Source: Pseudomonas sp. CFBP 13711 (lineage in GTDB: Bacteria > Pseudomonadota > Gammaproteobacteria > Pseudomonadales > Pseudomonadaceae). Taken from it: a stretch of 64,000 bases of DNA. Of the stretch, positions 17,236 to 25,807 are shown in pieces. A program made the position numbers and the translations under genes. Positions within the stretch are counted from its first letter, which is position 1. Each line of letters starts with the position of its first letter. Under the pieces are notes generated by a model, which saw nothing but the letters and a program-made list of their open reading frames with translations, did not search any database and was not told where the DNA came from. The stretch is taken from NCBI RefSeq assembly GCF_014842265.1, contig NZ_JACYVI010000001.1, forward strand, positions 1,035,461-1,099,460, in the 5' to 3' direction.

Positions 17236-19485
17236 TCAGAAGTGGAAGCTGGCACTCATCAGCGCGGTACGCCCGGCAGACATGTGGGCGTAGTGGGTGG
17301 TGAAGACCTGATCGTAGTAACGCTTGTCGGTCAGGTTCTGCACGTTCAGTTGCAGGTCGACGTTCTTGGTCAGCGCGTACGTGGCCATGGCGTCGTAGCG
17401 CCAGTAGGAAGGCACTTCCACCGAGTTGGCTTCGTTGCCGAAACGGGAATCGACGAACGTCGCGCCGCCGCCCACGGTCAGCTTCGGCATCAGTTCGTAG
17501 GTCGACCAGAAATTGAAGCTGTTGCGCGGCGTGCTCGGCATGTGATTACCCTCATCCGCCTTGCTGGTCGCACTGACGATCTCACTCTCCATGTAGGTGT
17601 AGCCGCCGTAGACTTTCCATTCGCCGGTGATGTTGCCGCTGTAAGTCAGCTCCAGACCATCGACACGCTGCTCGCCGTCCAGCACCTGGAACGTCGCGTT
17701 GTCAGGGTCAGTGACCCGCGCGTTGGTCTTCTCGGTGCGGAACAGCGCGGCGGTCAGCGACAGGTTGTCGTCGAAGAAGTCCCACTTGGTCCCCAGCTCG
17801 TAGTTGCGGTTCTTTTCCGGATCGAGGTTGGCATTGTTCGCCGCGATTTCCAGACCGCCATTGCCGCTGGTCTCACCCGACGGGTTGCTGGACGTCGACC
17901 ATGCCGCGTAGATGCTGCCGTTCGGCAATGGCTTGTAGGTTACGCCGACCTGGTAATTCCACAGCTGGCTGGTGTTTTCACGCTTGAAGCTGCCCGCCAC
18001 CGAGCCCCGGCCACCGGTGCTGTAACCGCTGGAACGCACGTCGTAATCGTCGTAACGCAGGCCGAGGTTTAACGACCACTGCTCGTTGAATTTCAGCGTG
18101 TCGAACACATACGCGGCACTGGTTTTGGTGTCGGTATCGGTGTACGCCTGGCTGTCGGTGATGGTGCCGTTCCAGTCGTCTTTCGGCGACGGGTTGGACA
18201 GGCTGGTGCAGTCGCCGGACGCCAAGAGCGCTGCGTTACACGTCGAGCCGATGGTCCCGCCACTGGCACTGAGCACGTTGTAGCCGCGGTTGTGGGTGTC
18301 CTGATACGAAAACTCGAGGCCTGTCACCAGGCTGTGCTGAATGAAACCGGTGTCGAATTTCGCTTGCAGGTCAGTCTGGTTGACGAAGCCGCTGGAGGTG
18401 GAATTGCGGCTCTTCGCCGAGCGCGATACGAGGCCGCTGGCAACGTTGCCGCGGCTGTCGTCGGGGTTGGTGACGATGTAGTCCAGCGTCGAGCGCGACA
18501 TGCGGAAGCTGTTGGAGATCGTCAGGTTGTCGTTGAGGTCGTGTTCGAGGCGGATCGTGCCGCTGTCGTTGACGCTCTTGCGGTAATCGCGGTCGGTCAG
18601 ACCGTAGAAGTTGTTTTCGTTGACGTGGGCCGGCTTGTCGACTACGTACTTGCTGCGGCCGGTGGTGTTGGTCAGCGGGATGCCGTAGTCGGGCATGTCG
18701 TCGGTGGACAGGTGGTAATAGTCGACCTTGACCCGCGTGTCGGTGCCCAGACCGAACGCGAACGAAGGCGCAACGCCCCAACGGCTGTTGTCGACATCGT
18801 TGCGGCCGGCGACGTTGGAATCATGCTTCATCAGGTTCAGGCGGAAGGCCGAGGTGTCGGTCATCTGCTTGTTGACGTCGAGGGTGTAGCGCTGGGTCTG
18901 GTCCGAACCGAAGGTGTAGCCGCCGTTGAAGGCATCGCCCAGATGAGCGCCCTTGGTGACGAGGTTCAGGCTGCCACCCGTGGAGCCTGCACCCGTGAAC
19001 GCCGAGCCCGGGCCTTTGCTGACCTCGACTGACTCGACGTTGAAAATCTCCCGGCTCTGCGCCGCTACGTCGCGCATGCCGTCGACGAATACATCGCTCT
19101 CTGCGTTGAAGCCGCGAATGATCGGGCGATCCGCATTCGGGTTGCCGCCCTCCCCCGCACCAAAAGTAATGCCGGGGGTGGTGCGCAATGCGTCAGCCAG
19201 GCTCGTCGCCGCGGTGTCGCGGATGACTTGCTGCGGGATCACCGTGACGCTCTTCGGCGTCTCGCGCAGGGGTGCGGTGTACTTTTTCGAGGCCGATTCT
19301 TCGGTCTTGTAAGCCGTGTCGGCGCGCTCGCCGTCAATATTGGTGGCCCCGAGATTCAGAGCATCCGATGCAGGTTCCACAGCCTGCGCCATATGGGCGG
19401 CTGACATCGCCGCAAGGGCGACGCCCACGGCGCTGACAATGGAACGCTGCGAATGGGCGGTAACCGGTTGTGCTTGGCGCGACAT
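17236..19485 (-). CDS. piuA: TonB-dependent siderophore receptor PiuA
   Basis: Outer membrane ferric-siderophore (catecholate-type) receptor, 749 residues. The ATG at 19485 is preceded by GGAAGGA and starts a signal peptide ending AQA-VEPAS; the open frame to 19575 is upstream DNA. A plug domain follows (RETPKSVTVIPQQVIRD, ALRTTPGITFGAGEGGNPNADRPIIRGF) and then a 22-strand barrel ending in the aromatic SFHF. The plug motif is characteristic of the PiuA/Fiu group, which imports mono-catechol iron and lets in siderophore-cephalosporins. piuC is divergent across a 195-base gap carrying two Fur-box candidates, one sitting between probable -10 and -35 positions of this gene, so iron repression is expected. 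Confidence 0.93.
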   Translation of the reverse strand: MSRQAQPVTAHSQRSIVSAVGVALAAMSAAHMAQAVEPASDALNLGATNIDGERADTAYKTEESASKKYTAPLRETPKSVTVIPQQVIRDTAATSLADALRTTPGITFGAGEGGNPNADRPIIRGFNAESDVFVDGMRDVAAQSREIFNVESVEVSKGPGSAFTGAGSTGGSLNLVTKGAHLGDAFNGGYTFGSDQTQRYTLDVNKQMTDTSAFRLNLMKHDSNVAGRNDVDNSRWGVAPSFAFGLGTDTRVKVDYYHLSTDDMPDYGIPLTNTTGRSKYVVDKPAHVNENNFYGLTDRDYRKSVNDSGTIRLEHDLNDNLTISNSFRMSRSTLDYIVTNPDDSRGNVASGLVSRSAKSRNSTSSGFVNQTDLQAKFDTGFIQHSLVTGLEFSYQDTHNRGYNVLSASGGTIGSTCNAALLASGDCTSLSNPSPKDDWNGTITDSQAYTDTDTKTSAAYVFDTLKFNEQWSLNLGLRYDDYDVRSSGYSTGGRGSVAGSFKRENTSQLWNYQVGVTYKPLPNGSIYAAWSTSSNPSGETSGNGGLEIAANNANLDPEKNRNYELGTKWDFFDDNLSLTAALFRTEKTNARVTDPDNATFQVLDGEQRVDGLELTYSGNITGEWKVYGGYTYMESEIVSATSKADEGNHMPSTPRNSFNFWSTYELMPKLTVGGGATFVDSRFGNEANSVEVPSYWRYDAMATYALTKNVDLQLNVQNLTDKRYYDQVFTTHYAHMSAGRTALMSASFHF

Positions 19486-19523
19486 TTTCCTTCCCCAAGG
19501 AAACAATAAGGCGGCGGAATATA

Positions 19524-19542
19524 GTTGAGACTGCTTCGCATT
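19524..19542 (-). promoter_or_regulatory. Fur-box candidate for piuA
   Basis: On the minus strand AATGCGAAGCAGTCTCAAC matches 14 of 19 positions of the Fur consensus (AATGAGAATCATTCTCATT). It lies directly upstream of TATATT (19518-19523 on the plus axis), a plausible -10 box, 38 bases before the piuA start. Confidence 0.55.
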
Positions 19543-19629
19543 CGCAGAAAACTTACAATCTTTACACTTTCTCATTACTCAATTTTCACATCTGTCCATT
19601 CACACGCGCGGGTGGCGTTTTACACGACC

Positions 19630-19648
19630 AATAAGAATCACTATCATC
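19630..19648 (+). promoter_or_regulatory. Fur-box candidate for piuC
   Basis: AATAAGAATCACTATCATC matches 15 of 19 positions of the Fur consensus, 32 bases before the piuC start. Confidence 0.65.
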
Positions 19649-19680
19649 CGCCGCTTCATTCTTCTCGCAGGTCGCGATTC

Positions 19681-20361
19681 ATGCTCCTACATATCCCCGG
19701 TCTGTTTTCACCCGAGGAGGTGCGTCGCATCCGACAGGCGCTGGAGGAAACCCAATGGGCGGACGGCAAGATCACCGCCGGGCACCAGTCGGCGAAAGCC
19801 AAGCACAACCTGCAGTTGCCAGAGGGCCATCCACTTGCCGTGGAGATTGGCGCGGCGATGCTTGAGCGCCTGTGGCAGAACCCGCTGTTCATGTCTGCCG
19901 CCCTGCCCCACAAGGTCTTCCCGCCGTTATTGAACTGCTACACCGGCGGCGGCAGTTTCGATTTCCACATCGACAACGCCGTGCGTCAGGCCAAGGGCAG
20001 CACCGAGCGTGTGCGCACGGATTTGTCATCGACGCTGTTCTTCAGCGATCCCGATGATTACGACGGCGGCGAGCTGGTGATTCAGGACACCTTCGGCACC
20101 CGTCAGGTCAAGCTCCCGGCGGGTGACCTGCTGCTTTATCCGGCCAGCAGTCTGCACAAAGTCAATGCTGTGACGCGGGGCGCGCGGTACGCATCGTTCT
20201 TCTGGACCCAGAGCCTGGTGCGGGACGATGGCCACCGCACGCTGCTGTTCGAAATGGACGCGGCCATTCAGCAATTGAGCCGCGACGTGCCCGATCATCC
20301 TTCACTGCTGCAACTCACCGGCACCTATCACAACCTGCTGCGGCAGTGGGTCGAGGTCTGA
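19681..20361 (+). CDS. piuC: Fe(II)/2-oxoglutarate-dependent hydroxylase PiuC
   Basis: PKHD-type hydroxylase, 226 residues, the family's normal length. The ATG at 19681 gives [20 protein letters not shown], the standard N-terminus; no long extension is likely. The iron triad is His96 and Asp98 (FDFHIDN) with His159 (SLHKVNAV), and Arg169 is placed for 2-oxoglutarate. PiuC genes accompany piuA in iron-starvation regulons of Pseudomonas and other proteobacteria; the substrate is not established. The Fur box upstream supports iron repression. The Sel1 gene follows after three bases, so the two are one transcript. Confidence 0.95.
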   Translation: MLLHIPGLFSPEEVRRIRQALEETQWADGKITAGHQSAKAKHNLQLPEGHPLAVEIGAAMLERLWQNPLFMSAALPHKVFPPLLNCYTGGGSFDFHIDNAVRQAKGSTERVRTDLSSTLFFSDPDDYDGGELVIQDTFGTRQVKLPAGDLLLYPASSLHKVNAVTRGARYASFFWTQSLVRDDGHRTLLFEMDAAIQQLSRDVPDHPSLLQLTGTYHNLLRQWVEV

Positions 20362-20364
20362 GTC

Positions 20365-21159
20365 ATGACCTGGAATCTGCGACGTGAAGAGGTGCTCGAC
20401 GGCGACCAATTGCGCGCCATGCTTGAAGACAGTTCAGCCAGTGCCGCACGGGCGATTCTGATCGCGGCGCAGGCCAACATCGTCGACGCCCAAGCGCTGC
20501 TCGGGCAGATACTGCTCGACGGCACCGGCATAGAACGCGACCCGGCGCTGGCGTTGGTCTGGTTCCAGATTGCGGCCCGGCGTGGCCACGCGATGGCGCA
20601 GAACATGGCTGGCCGCTGCCACGAGCATGGGTGGGGCTGCGAGCCGGACGCGGCAAAGGCTGCCGAGCATTATCGTCTCGCCGCCGAGGCCGGTCTGGAC
20701 TGGGGCTTTTATAACTACGGCAACCTGCTCGCCACCGGGCGCGGGGTGAACAAAGATCAGGCCCGCGCGCTGGCCTGCTATCGCAAGGCGGCAGAGCTGG
20801 GCCACGCGAAGTCGATGAATCTGCTGGGGCGTTATCTGGAAGAGGGTCTGTGCTGCGAGCAGGATCTCGATGCAGCCCATGAGTGGTATCAACGGTCGGC
20901 GCAGGCAGGTGATTTCCGTGGGCAGTTCAGTCATGCCGCAGTGCTGGCAGATCACGGACGCGTGGAGGAAGCCGTAGGCTGGCTGAAAACTGCCGTGCAG
21001 AATGGCAATCTCAACTTCCTGCGGGTCAGTCGCAAGACGCTGTTGCAAGCACCCCATCCTCAGGTTCGAGCGCTGGCTCTCGATTACCATAAGCGGGCGG
21101 CGGAGTTGGGAAATGAAGCAGACGCGGCGGAATATCGTGAACTACTGAAAGTTATATAA
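20365..21159 (+). CDS. Sel1-like repeat protein
   Basis: Protein of 264 residues built of about five Sel1/TPR-like repeats (from about residue 30 to 200), each with the pattern A-x-x-x-L-G and G-x-x-x-D-x-x-x-A-x-x-W/Y-x-x-x-A-A-x-x-G, e.g. ALLGQILLDGTGIERDPALA and YGNLLATGRGVNKDQARALA. Such repeats scaffold protein contacts. No signal peptide is seen, so it is probably cytoplasmic. It lies three bases behind piuC, matching PA4515-PA4516 in P. aeruginosa, and is likely iron-regulated with it. Partner unknown. Confidence 0.88.
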   Translation: MTWNLRREEVLDGDQLRAMLEDSSASAARAILIAAQANIVDAQALLGQILLDGTGIERDPALALVWFQIAARRGHAMAQNMAGRCHEHGWGCEPDAAKAAEHYRLAAEAGLDWGFYNYGNLLATGRGVNKDQARALACYRKAAELGHAKSMNLLGRYLEEGLCCEQDLDAAHEWYQRSAQAGDFRGQFSHAAVLADHGRVEEAVGWLKTAVQNGNLNFLRVSRKTLLQAPHPQVRALALDYHKRAAELGNEADAAEYRELLKVI

Positions 21160-21418
21160 CCGCCAATTGTAAGTTCATTTGCCAACCACAGTTTCACGAG
21201 CAGCCCCCAATCGTGTGTTACGCCCCCATTTCCGGGGACATGCCAACATTGTGCATGGGTGGGAACGAATCATCCTACAAACTCAGACTGCCTTCGCACT
21301 TTGACCGCCTCAAAAACACGACTTACTCTCCTTCTCGTGCAGACAACTTAACCATTCTGCATCTGAAGCGTTAATTAGCTTCAGAACATTTAATACGCAT
21401 CATTAAAGGATTAATGAT

Positions 21419-22606
21419 ATGTCTCAACTTACGGAAAACCTCGTCACCGACGCAGCGAGTGATCCTGCAAGCCTTTTCGGTTCATCGGTCGCAACAAACG
21501 GGAGCGATACCCGGGACACCGGGCTGATACTGACCAAAGAGCAGCTTAAGCACCTCAAGAAATATGAAATCGCCGGCCTGGCCCTTCCGACCGAACTGGA
21601 CAACGTCATCGCTTATCTGGGCTATGAAAACGGCGCCGGTCTCGGGCTGGAGCCCGTTGACTTCCAGCGCACCTTCAAGCTCGTCAATGGCCACGCCAGG
21701 CTGTGGAATCCGCTGCGCACCGACCTGCTGACCGTCAATACCAAACTCGTGGTATTCGCCGGCTCCATGCAAGTCTATGGCGCGAGCATGAGGGAAGTAT
21801 TCGATGATATGGCGGTATTGGGCCTGATCGAAAAATACAACATCAAGACACTTGAAGATCTGCGAAAAGTCGAACTTAAGCTGGGCAAAAAATTTCCCGG
21901 CATTGAGGCTATGGATCGTCTTGATCTGGGTTTTTATCTGGATGAAATACTCAAGAAAGTAAGAGAGCAAGAGGCGGAGGCGCTTGCAATAAAACAGCGC
22001 CTGGACTCATTCGGCCGACAACTGGCCCAACAGGTTGGCCCTGCCATCAAGCTCAAATTGGCGAGCATCGACAACAACACCATGAGCAGCGAGATCCAGG
22101 CGCGTCAGGTGAAAATCGATAACCGCGCGCTGGCCATTGAAGAGAAGAACAAAGAATACAAAGAGATGGTCAAGCAGGCCATCGGTGCCGTCATGGGCAA
22201 CCTGGTCATGATGATTTACTCCAGCGTCCAGGCCGAAAAAATCCGCAAGGAACGCAACAAGCTCACCGAAGAGCAAGAAAAAGATATCGCGCTGATGGCG
22301 AAGAAAAACCGGATCCTGGCGTCGCTGGGTCGTATACGGATGGACTTCCAGAACCTCGATCTGATTGTGATCGATGCCGACATCGCCACCCAAAACCTGA
22401 TCAGTGTCTGGAACTCGTTAAGCACGTTCATCGCTGCTTCCGCCGCTGAAGTAGATGGTATCCACGACGGCCTGTCCATGCGCAGGTTCCGCAACCAATT
22501 CAATCTCGTGGTTAAACCGTGGGAAACCATTGAAGTGGACGCCCAAAAATTACAACACGTGTTCGCAGAAGCGGACCGCGAATTCAGAGAAGATTACGGA
22601 GTTTAA
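21419..22606 (+). CDS. xaxA: Alpha-xenorhabdolysin family binary pore-forming toxin, subunit A
   Basis: Protein of 395 residues resembling XaxA/YaxA, the A component of binary alpha-pore-forming toxins of Xenorhabdus and Yersinia. Seen: LTKEQLKHLKKYEIAGLALPTELDNVIAYLGYENGAGL, written here in parts as the family N-terminal region (ALPTEL, VIAYLGYENG), then long amphipathic helices, a hydrophobic stretch AIGAVMGNLVMMIYSSVQ (about residues 254-271) suited to the membrane-contacting tip, and heptad-like helices to the end. No signal peptide, as in the family. The XaxB-like partner follows after two bases. ATTAAAGGATTAATGAT precedes the ATG and recurs before the paralogue at 23738. Known A subunits bind membranes and help B insert; activity here is inferred. 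Confidence 0.85.
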   Translation: MSQLTENLVTDAASDPASLFGSSVATNGSDTRDTGLILTKEQLKHLKKYEIAGLALPTELDNVIAYLGYENGAGLGLEPVDFQRTFKLVNGHARLWNPLRTDLLTVNTKLVVFAGSMQVYGASMREVFDDMAVLGLIEKYNIKTLEDLRKVELKLGKKFPGIEAMDRLDLGFYLDEILKKVREQEAEALAIKQRLDSFGRQLAQQVGPAIKLKLASIDNNTMSSEIQARQVKIDNRALAIEEKNKEYKEMVKQAIGAVMGNLVMMIYSSVQAEKIRKERNKLTEEQEKDIALMAKKNRILASLGRIRMDFQNLDLIVIDADIATQNLISVWNSLSTFIAASAAEVDGIHDGLSMRRFRNQFNLVVKPWETIEVDAQKLQHVFAEADREFREDYGV

Positions 22607-22608
22607 AC

Positions 22609-23607
22609 ATGAATAACATTTCTCAATTTCCAGGCAGCCTCGACTACCCGGAGCTGAACGTTCAAGCGTTCAAACAGGCGAAAGCCAATGCCAACGATGC
22701 AACCATTCAAATGAAAGTTCTGTTCATTCAGACACAGTATCTGCCGTCATTGCACAACCGAGTCTCTGAACTGGACAAAGCGATACGTGAGTCTGACTTC
22801 AGACTTCGGGACACCGTTCAATCACTGGGTACGGTTTTAGGGATTCAAGTGGGCGCCCTCAGAGAACTTCAAAGTGAGTTCCTGGGCGCCCCCGAGTCCG
22901 ACAAAGAAGAAATCATTGAAGACATCGTCATTCGAATTCAGACCATCATGAACACCGTGGGCAATAAAGAGCTGATGCTCCACAATCTGATCACAGCCAT
23001 GGCAACGCCAATTGATCGTGCTGCCACTGGCACGTACATCAAGCAGCTTGAAGCCGACCAGGCGCGCCTGCCGGCAGAAGTGCTGAAGATCAAAGAACGC
23101 CAGGACACGCTGGAAGCAAAGCGCAAAGCGCTGACTGACGCCATGGCACTGATCGAAGCCAAGGGCTTCACCGAGCTGGCCAAAGACACAGCGCTGACCG
23201 CTCAGGAGCTGGTCAAAATGGGCATGACACCCCCCCAGTTGATTGCCGTAGAGGCCGCCATCGGCTTGGCGCAACAGGTCCTGGAACGGGCCGAAAGCCT
23301 GATCAACTACCTGGGGATGGTTGAAGCCCGCAACACCCTGCGCAAACAGATTGATGACCTGATCAGCAGCACTTACGCGAAGACCAATGAGTTGCGCCTG
23401 GTCACATTAAAAAAAGAGCTGATCACGGCGTGCCATAACTTCGATGAACATCGGGCGCAGTACATCACCGAGTTCGAGAAATGTGTCGCGGCCAAACGGG
23501 CCTTCCTCGCGACTTACAACACCGTAAACGGTGGTGATCAGGACGCGGTCACTCAGTTCAGCGTTGACGCGCTGTCGCTGGCAAAACACTTGAAAGTCAT
23601 GGCCTGA
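22609..23607 (+). CDS. xaxB: Alpha-xenorhabdolysin family binary pore-forming toxin, subunit B
   Basis: Protein of 332 residues, the size and position of XaxB/YaxB. It is nearly all helix, with heptad segments (about 130-190 and 235-290) and a hydrophobic tongue GMTPPQLIAVEAAIGLAQQ (about residues 205-223) that would insert in the membrane. The ATG at 22609 lies two bases after the A-subunit stop, so the pair is translationally coupled and probably made in equal amounts. No signal peptide and no lysis or export gene is near; how the protein leaves the cell is not visible. Family assignment rests on order, size and overall architecture. Confidence 0.82.
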   Translation: MNNISQFPGSLDYPELNVQAFKQAKANANDATIQMKVLFIQTQYLPSLHNRVSELDKAIRESDFRLRDTVQSLGTVLGIQVGALRELQSEFLGAPESDKEEIIEDIVIRIQTIMNTVGNKELMLHNLITAMATPIDRAATGTYIKQLEADQARLPAEVLKIKERQDTLEAKRKALTDAMALIEAKGFTELAKDTALTAQELVKMGMTPPQLIAVEAAIGLAQQVLERAESLINYLGMVEARNTLRKQIDDLISSTYAKTNELRLVTLKKELITACHNFDEHRAQYITEFEKCVAAKRAFLATYNTVNGGDQDAVTQFSVDALSLAKHLKVMA

Positions 23608-23737
23608 TTTCATCCGCCAACGCGCAACAATGCAGGCCGGGAAGTACAAGTGATTTTCTTCCCGGCCCCATGCCGGAGCGCCTGGTTCACGTCAGGCCTC
23701 CCCTTCACACCATTCATCTCATTAAAGGATTAACGAT

Positions 23738-24886
23738 ATGAAATCATCCGGAGCCATGGATGACGCACCCTTTCGGGATGAGAAACTTGACTTGGCAGAG
23801 CGCCTGCCCTGCACGTTGATTTCCGCTGCAGCGGGTACGGTAGAAGAAGCCATTCGCGCGCCAGGCCTCTTCCTGACCAAATCACAACTGATTGACCTTA
23901 TGCGTTATACAACCCACGGTCTCGCGCTTCCCATCGCACTCAAAGATGTTGTCTGGTATCTGGGCTACGAAACAGGCGCCGGCCTGAATCTTGAAGCCAG
24001 GGATTTTCAGGCGAGCTTCAATCGCATTCATCTTCATGCCGCGCAATGGAAACCGCTTCGTACCGACCTGATGAACGTAGGCAGCGAGTTGTGGGTGTTC
24101 GCCGATCAGATGCAAGTTTACGGCAACGGTGTAAGAGAGCTTTATAACGAGATCAGGGCAAAGGCTGCAGAGACGCTCGAGCCGACCGATCACCAGGATT
24201 TTCTGCATTACATCGAGCAGGTCGCCGCGCTCGTCTTGCATCGACGCAGCACAACCGAAGCACTCAAGGGTCGGCTCGATGCCTTTTCGCGGGAGTTGTC
24301 GACACGGGTAATGCCCGACGTACAGCTCAAGTTAAAGAGCATCGACAACAATAATGTGCCGGCCGACATCAAAACGCTGAACGACGCCATCAACCGACGT
24401 GCCGCAGACATTGAAGAAAAACAGCGGGCATACAAAACGCTGATCAAAAAGTCGGTGGGTGCCAGTTTTGCCCTGATCGGTTTGGGTATTTACTACGGGG
24501 TTGAAGCAGGCAAAGTGCGTAGAAAGATCAATGCATTGCGCCTGGAACAAGAGAACAGCATTCGTCTACTGGAGCAAAAAAACCGGATCCACGCCTCACT
24601 GCAGCGCGTTCGTCATGATCTGCATGATCTAAGCCTGATCATTCTGGATGCAGACATTGCCATCCAGAACATGGTTGTGGTGTGGAACGGTCTGCATATT
24701 TTCCTGATCCACTCGGCTCAAGAAGCGGGCAAAATTGATAACGCGCTGTCAATGCGCCGCCTCATGAACGCTTTTAATCTGGTGGCTGAACCCTGGACCC
24801 AGATAAAACGGGAAGCGGACACGTTGCTCAAAGTGTTCAAAGAGGCAGACCGCGAGTTCCGCAAGAATTATGGGCATCAGGCATGA
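23738..24886 (+). CDS. Second XaxA-type toxin subunit, divergent paralogue
   Basis: Protein of 382 residues clearly paralogous to the one at 21419: ALPIALKDVVWYLGYETGAGL, FQASFNRIHLHAAQWKPLRTDL, LKLKSIDNNN and the C-terminal KEADREFRKNYG all match in order. The hydrophobic segment SVGASFALIGLGIYYGVEAG lies around residues 233-252. About 30 residues in the middle of the first copy (near EKYNIKTLEDLRKVE) are replaced by a shorter linker. The Shine-Dalgarno leader ATTAAAGGATTAACGAT is the same as before the first copy, so the duplication included upstream DNA. Instead of a recognisable XaxB it is followed by the protein at 24979. It may use the first B subunit, act as a decoy or regulator, or form its own complex. 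Confidence 0.8.
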   Translation: MKSSGAMDDAPFRDEKLDLAERLPCTLISAAAGTVEEAIRAPGLFLTKSQLIDLMRYTTHGLALPIALKDVVWYLGYETGAGLNLEARDFQASFNRIHLHAAQWKPLRTDLMNVGSELWVFADQMQVYGNGVRELYNEIRAKAAETLEPTDHQDFLHYIEQVAALVLHRRSTTEALKGRLDAFSRELSTRVMPDVQLKLKSIDNNNVPADIKTLNDAINRRAADIEEKQRAYKTLIKKSVGASFALIGLGIYYGVEAGKVRRKINALRLEQENSIRLLEQKNRIHASLQRVRHDLHDLSLIILDADIAIQNMVVVWNGLHIFLIHSAQEAGKIDNALSMRRLMNAFNLVAEPWTQIKREADTLLKVFKEADREFRKNYGHQA

Positions 24887-24959
24887 CGAATTCGAACGCT
24901 TCGACGTAGACAAGACCTACGCCACCGCGCAGTGGCAACACAACGAGTTTGCGCTGTAA
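24870..24959 (+). CDS. Possible 29-residue ORF overlapping the end of the second A subunit
   Basis: ATG at 24870 to TAA at 24959 encodes a small acidic, aromatic peptide starting MGIRHDEFERFDVDKTY, overlapping the preceding gene by 17 bases in another frame. There is no strong ribosome site. It could be a coupled micro-protein or an old C-terminal tail of the A subunit separated by a frameshift. Confidence 0.2.
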   Translation: MGIRHDEFERFDVDKTYATAQWQHNEFAL

Positions 24960-24978
24960 CGCCATGGAGGGCGGCATC

Positions 24979-25755
24979 ATGACAACACATCTCATCGAAT
25001 ACGACGATGTCGGGTACTTGGGATACAACATCGGCTATCTGGAAAAACTTGCCCAACACATTGAAGCCTTCAAGATCAAACTCGGTTTGGTGCCTCAAGC
25101 TGAATACGGTAAATACAGGGAGCCCGCGATGGATCAAGCCGTCGCCATCGCGCGGCAGGGCAGTACGCTCTGGAGCAGCAGCGTGAAGAAGATTCGCTCG
25201 CTCCATCACGACACCAAAAAGACACTGGCTGAGCTGGTCGCACTGCTGGACAGCAACCCGTTCGACAGCCGAATCGCGCAGCTCACGCAGGATCTGCTGC
25301 GCCACGATGCAGAGTTCAAGCGGCAACAGGCGGAATGCGACCGCATCATCGAATGCGCAAGGCAGACCATTCCCCGGTTCATCGATTTCATGAACGTCAG
25401 GACGTATGAATATGCGAAACGAAAAGGGCTGCTGGTTAAAGGAAAGTCCAGCAACGTACCGGAAACGCTGAGCAGCGCGGTAACGGACGAGAGCAGTCTG
25501 GATTCGGCAAGAGGCGCAATGCAATGGCATCGTCGCGCCTACAATACGACGATCCTCTCGGCAGGAAATATGGGAGCCTATTGCTCGCGATTGTCCGGCC
25601 TCTTGAACGCCACACTCCGTGAAGTCCAGGCGCTCAAGGCCAATCAACCCGCGCGGCGCATGACCGTGTCGTGTCAATCCGCGGCCATCTCAGCACGCGA
25701 GGCTCAGCGGCTGATCAACTACACCCTCGACAGTATTCTTCGATTCAGTATTTGA
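24979..25755 (+). CDS. Helical protein, possible partner of the second toxin subunit
   Basis: Unrecognised protein of 258 residues. The ATG at 24979 has GGAGGG 8 bases upstream; the frame open from 24949 has no such site. It begins MTTHLIEYDDVGYLGYNIGYL and is predicted mostly helical with charged heptads (about residues 20-130) and a short neutral segment TTILSAGNMGAYCSRLSGLL (about 190-209). It lacks a signal peptide and a clear XaxB-like hydrophobic tongue. Its position, immediately after an A subunit and before a terminator, is exactly that of XaxB, so it may be a highly diverged or truncated B subunit, or an immunity or chaperone protein. Function open. Confidence 0.7.
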   Translation: MTTHLIEYDDVGYLGYNIGYLEKLAQHIEAFKIKLGLVPQAEYGKYREPAMDQAVAIARQGSTLWSSSVKKIRSLHHDTKKTLAELVALLDSNPFDSRIAQLTQDLLRHDAEFKRQQAECDRIIECARQTIPRFIDFMNVRTYEYAKRKGLLVKGKSSNVPETLSSAVTDESSLDSARGAMQWHRRAYNTTILSAGNMGAYCSRLSGLLNATLREVQALKANQPARRMTVSCQSAAISAREAQRLINYTLDSILRFSI

Positions 25756-25768
25756 ACCGCAAAAAAAA

Positions 25769-25790
25769 GGCACCCACCGGGTGCCGTTTT
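25769..25790. terminator. Bidirectional terminator between toxin locus and speC
   Basis: GGCACCC (25769-25775) pairs with GGGTGCC (25779-25785), loop ACC, flanked by A8 on the left and GTTTT on the right, so it can end transcripts of both convergent genes. Confidence 0.85.
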
Positions 25791-25807
25791 CTCGTTACTG
25801 CGCAGAT

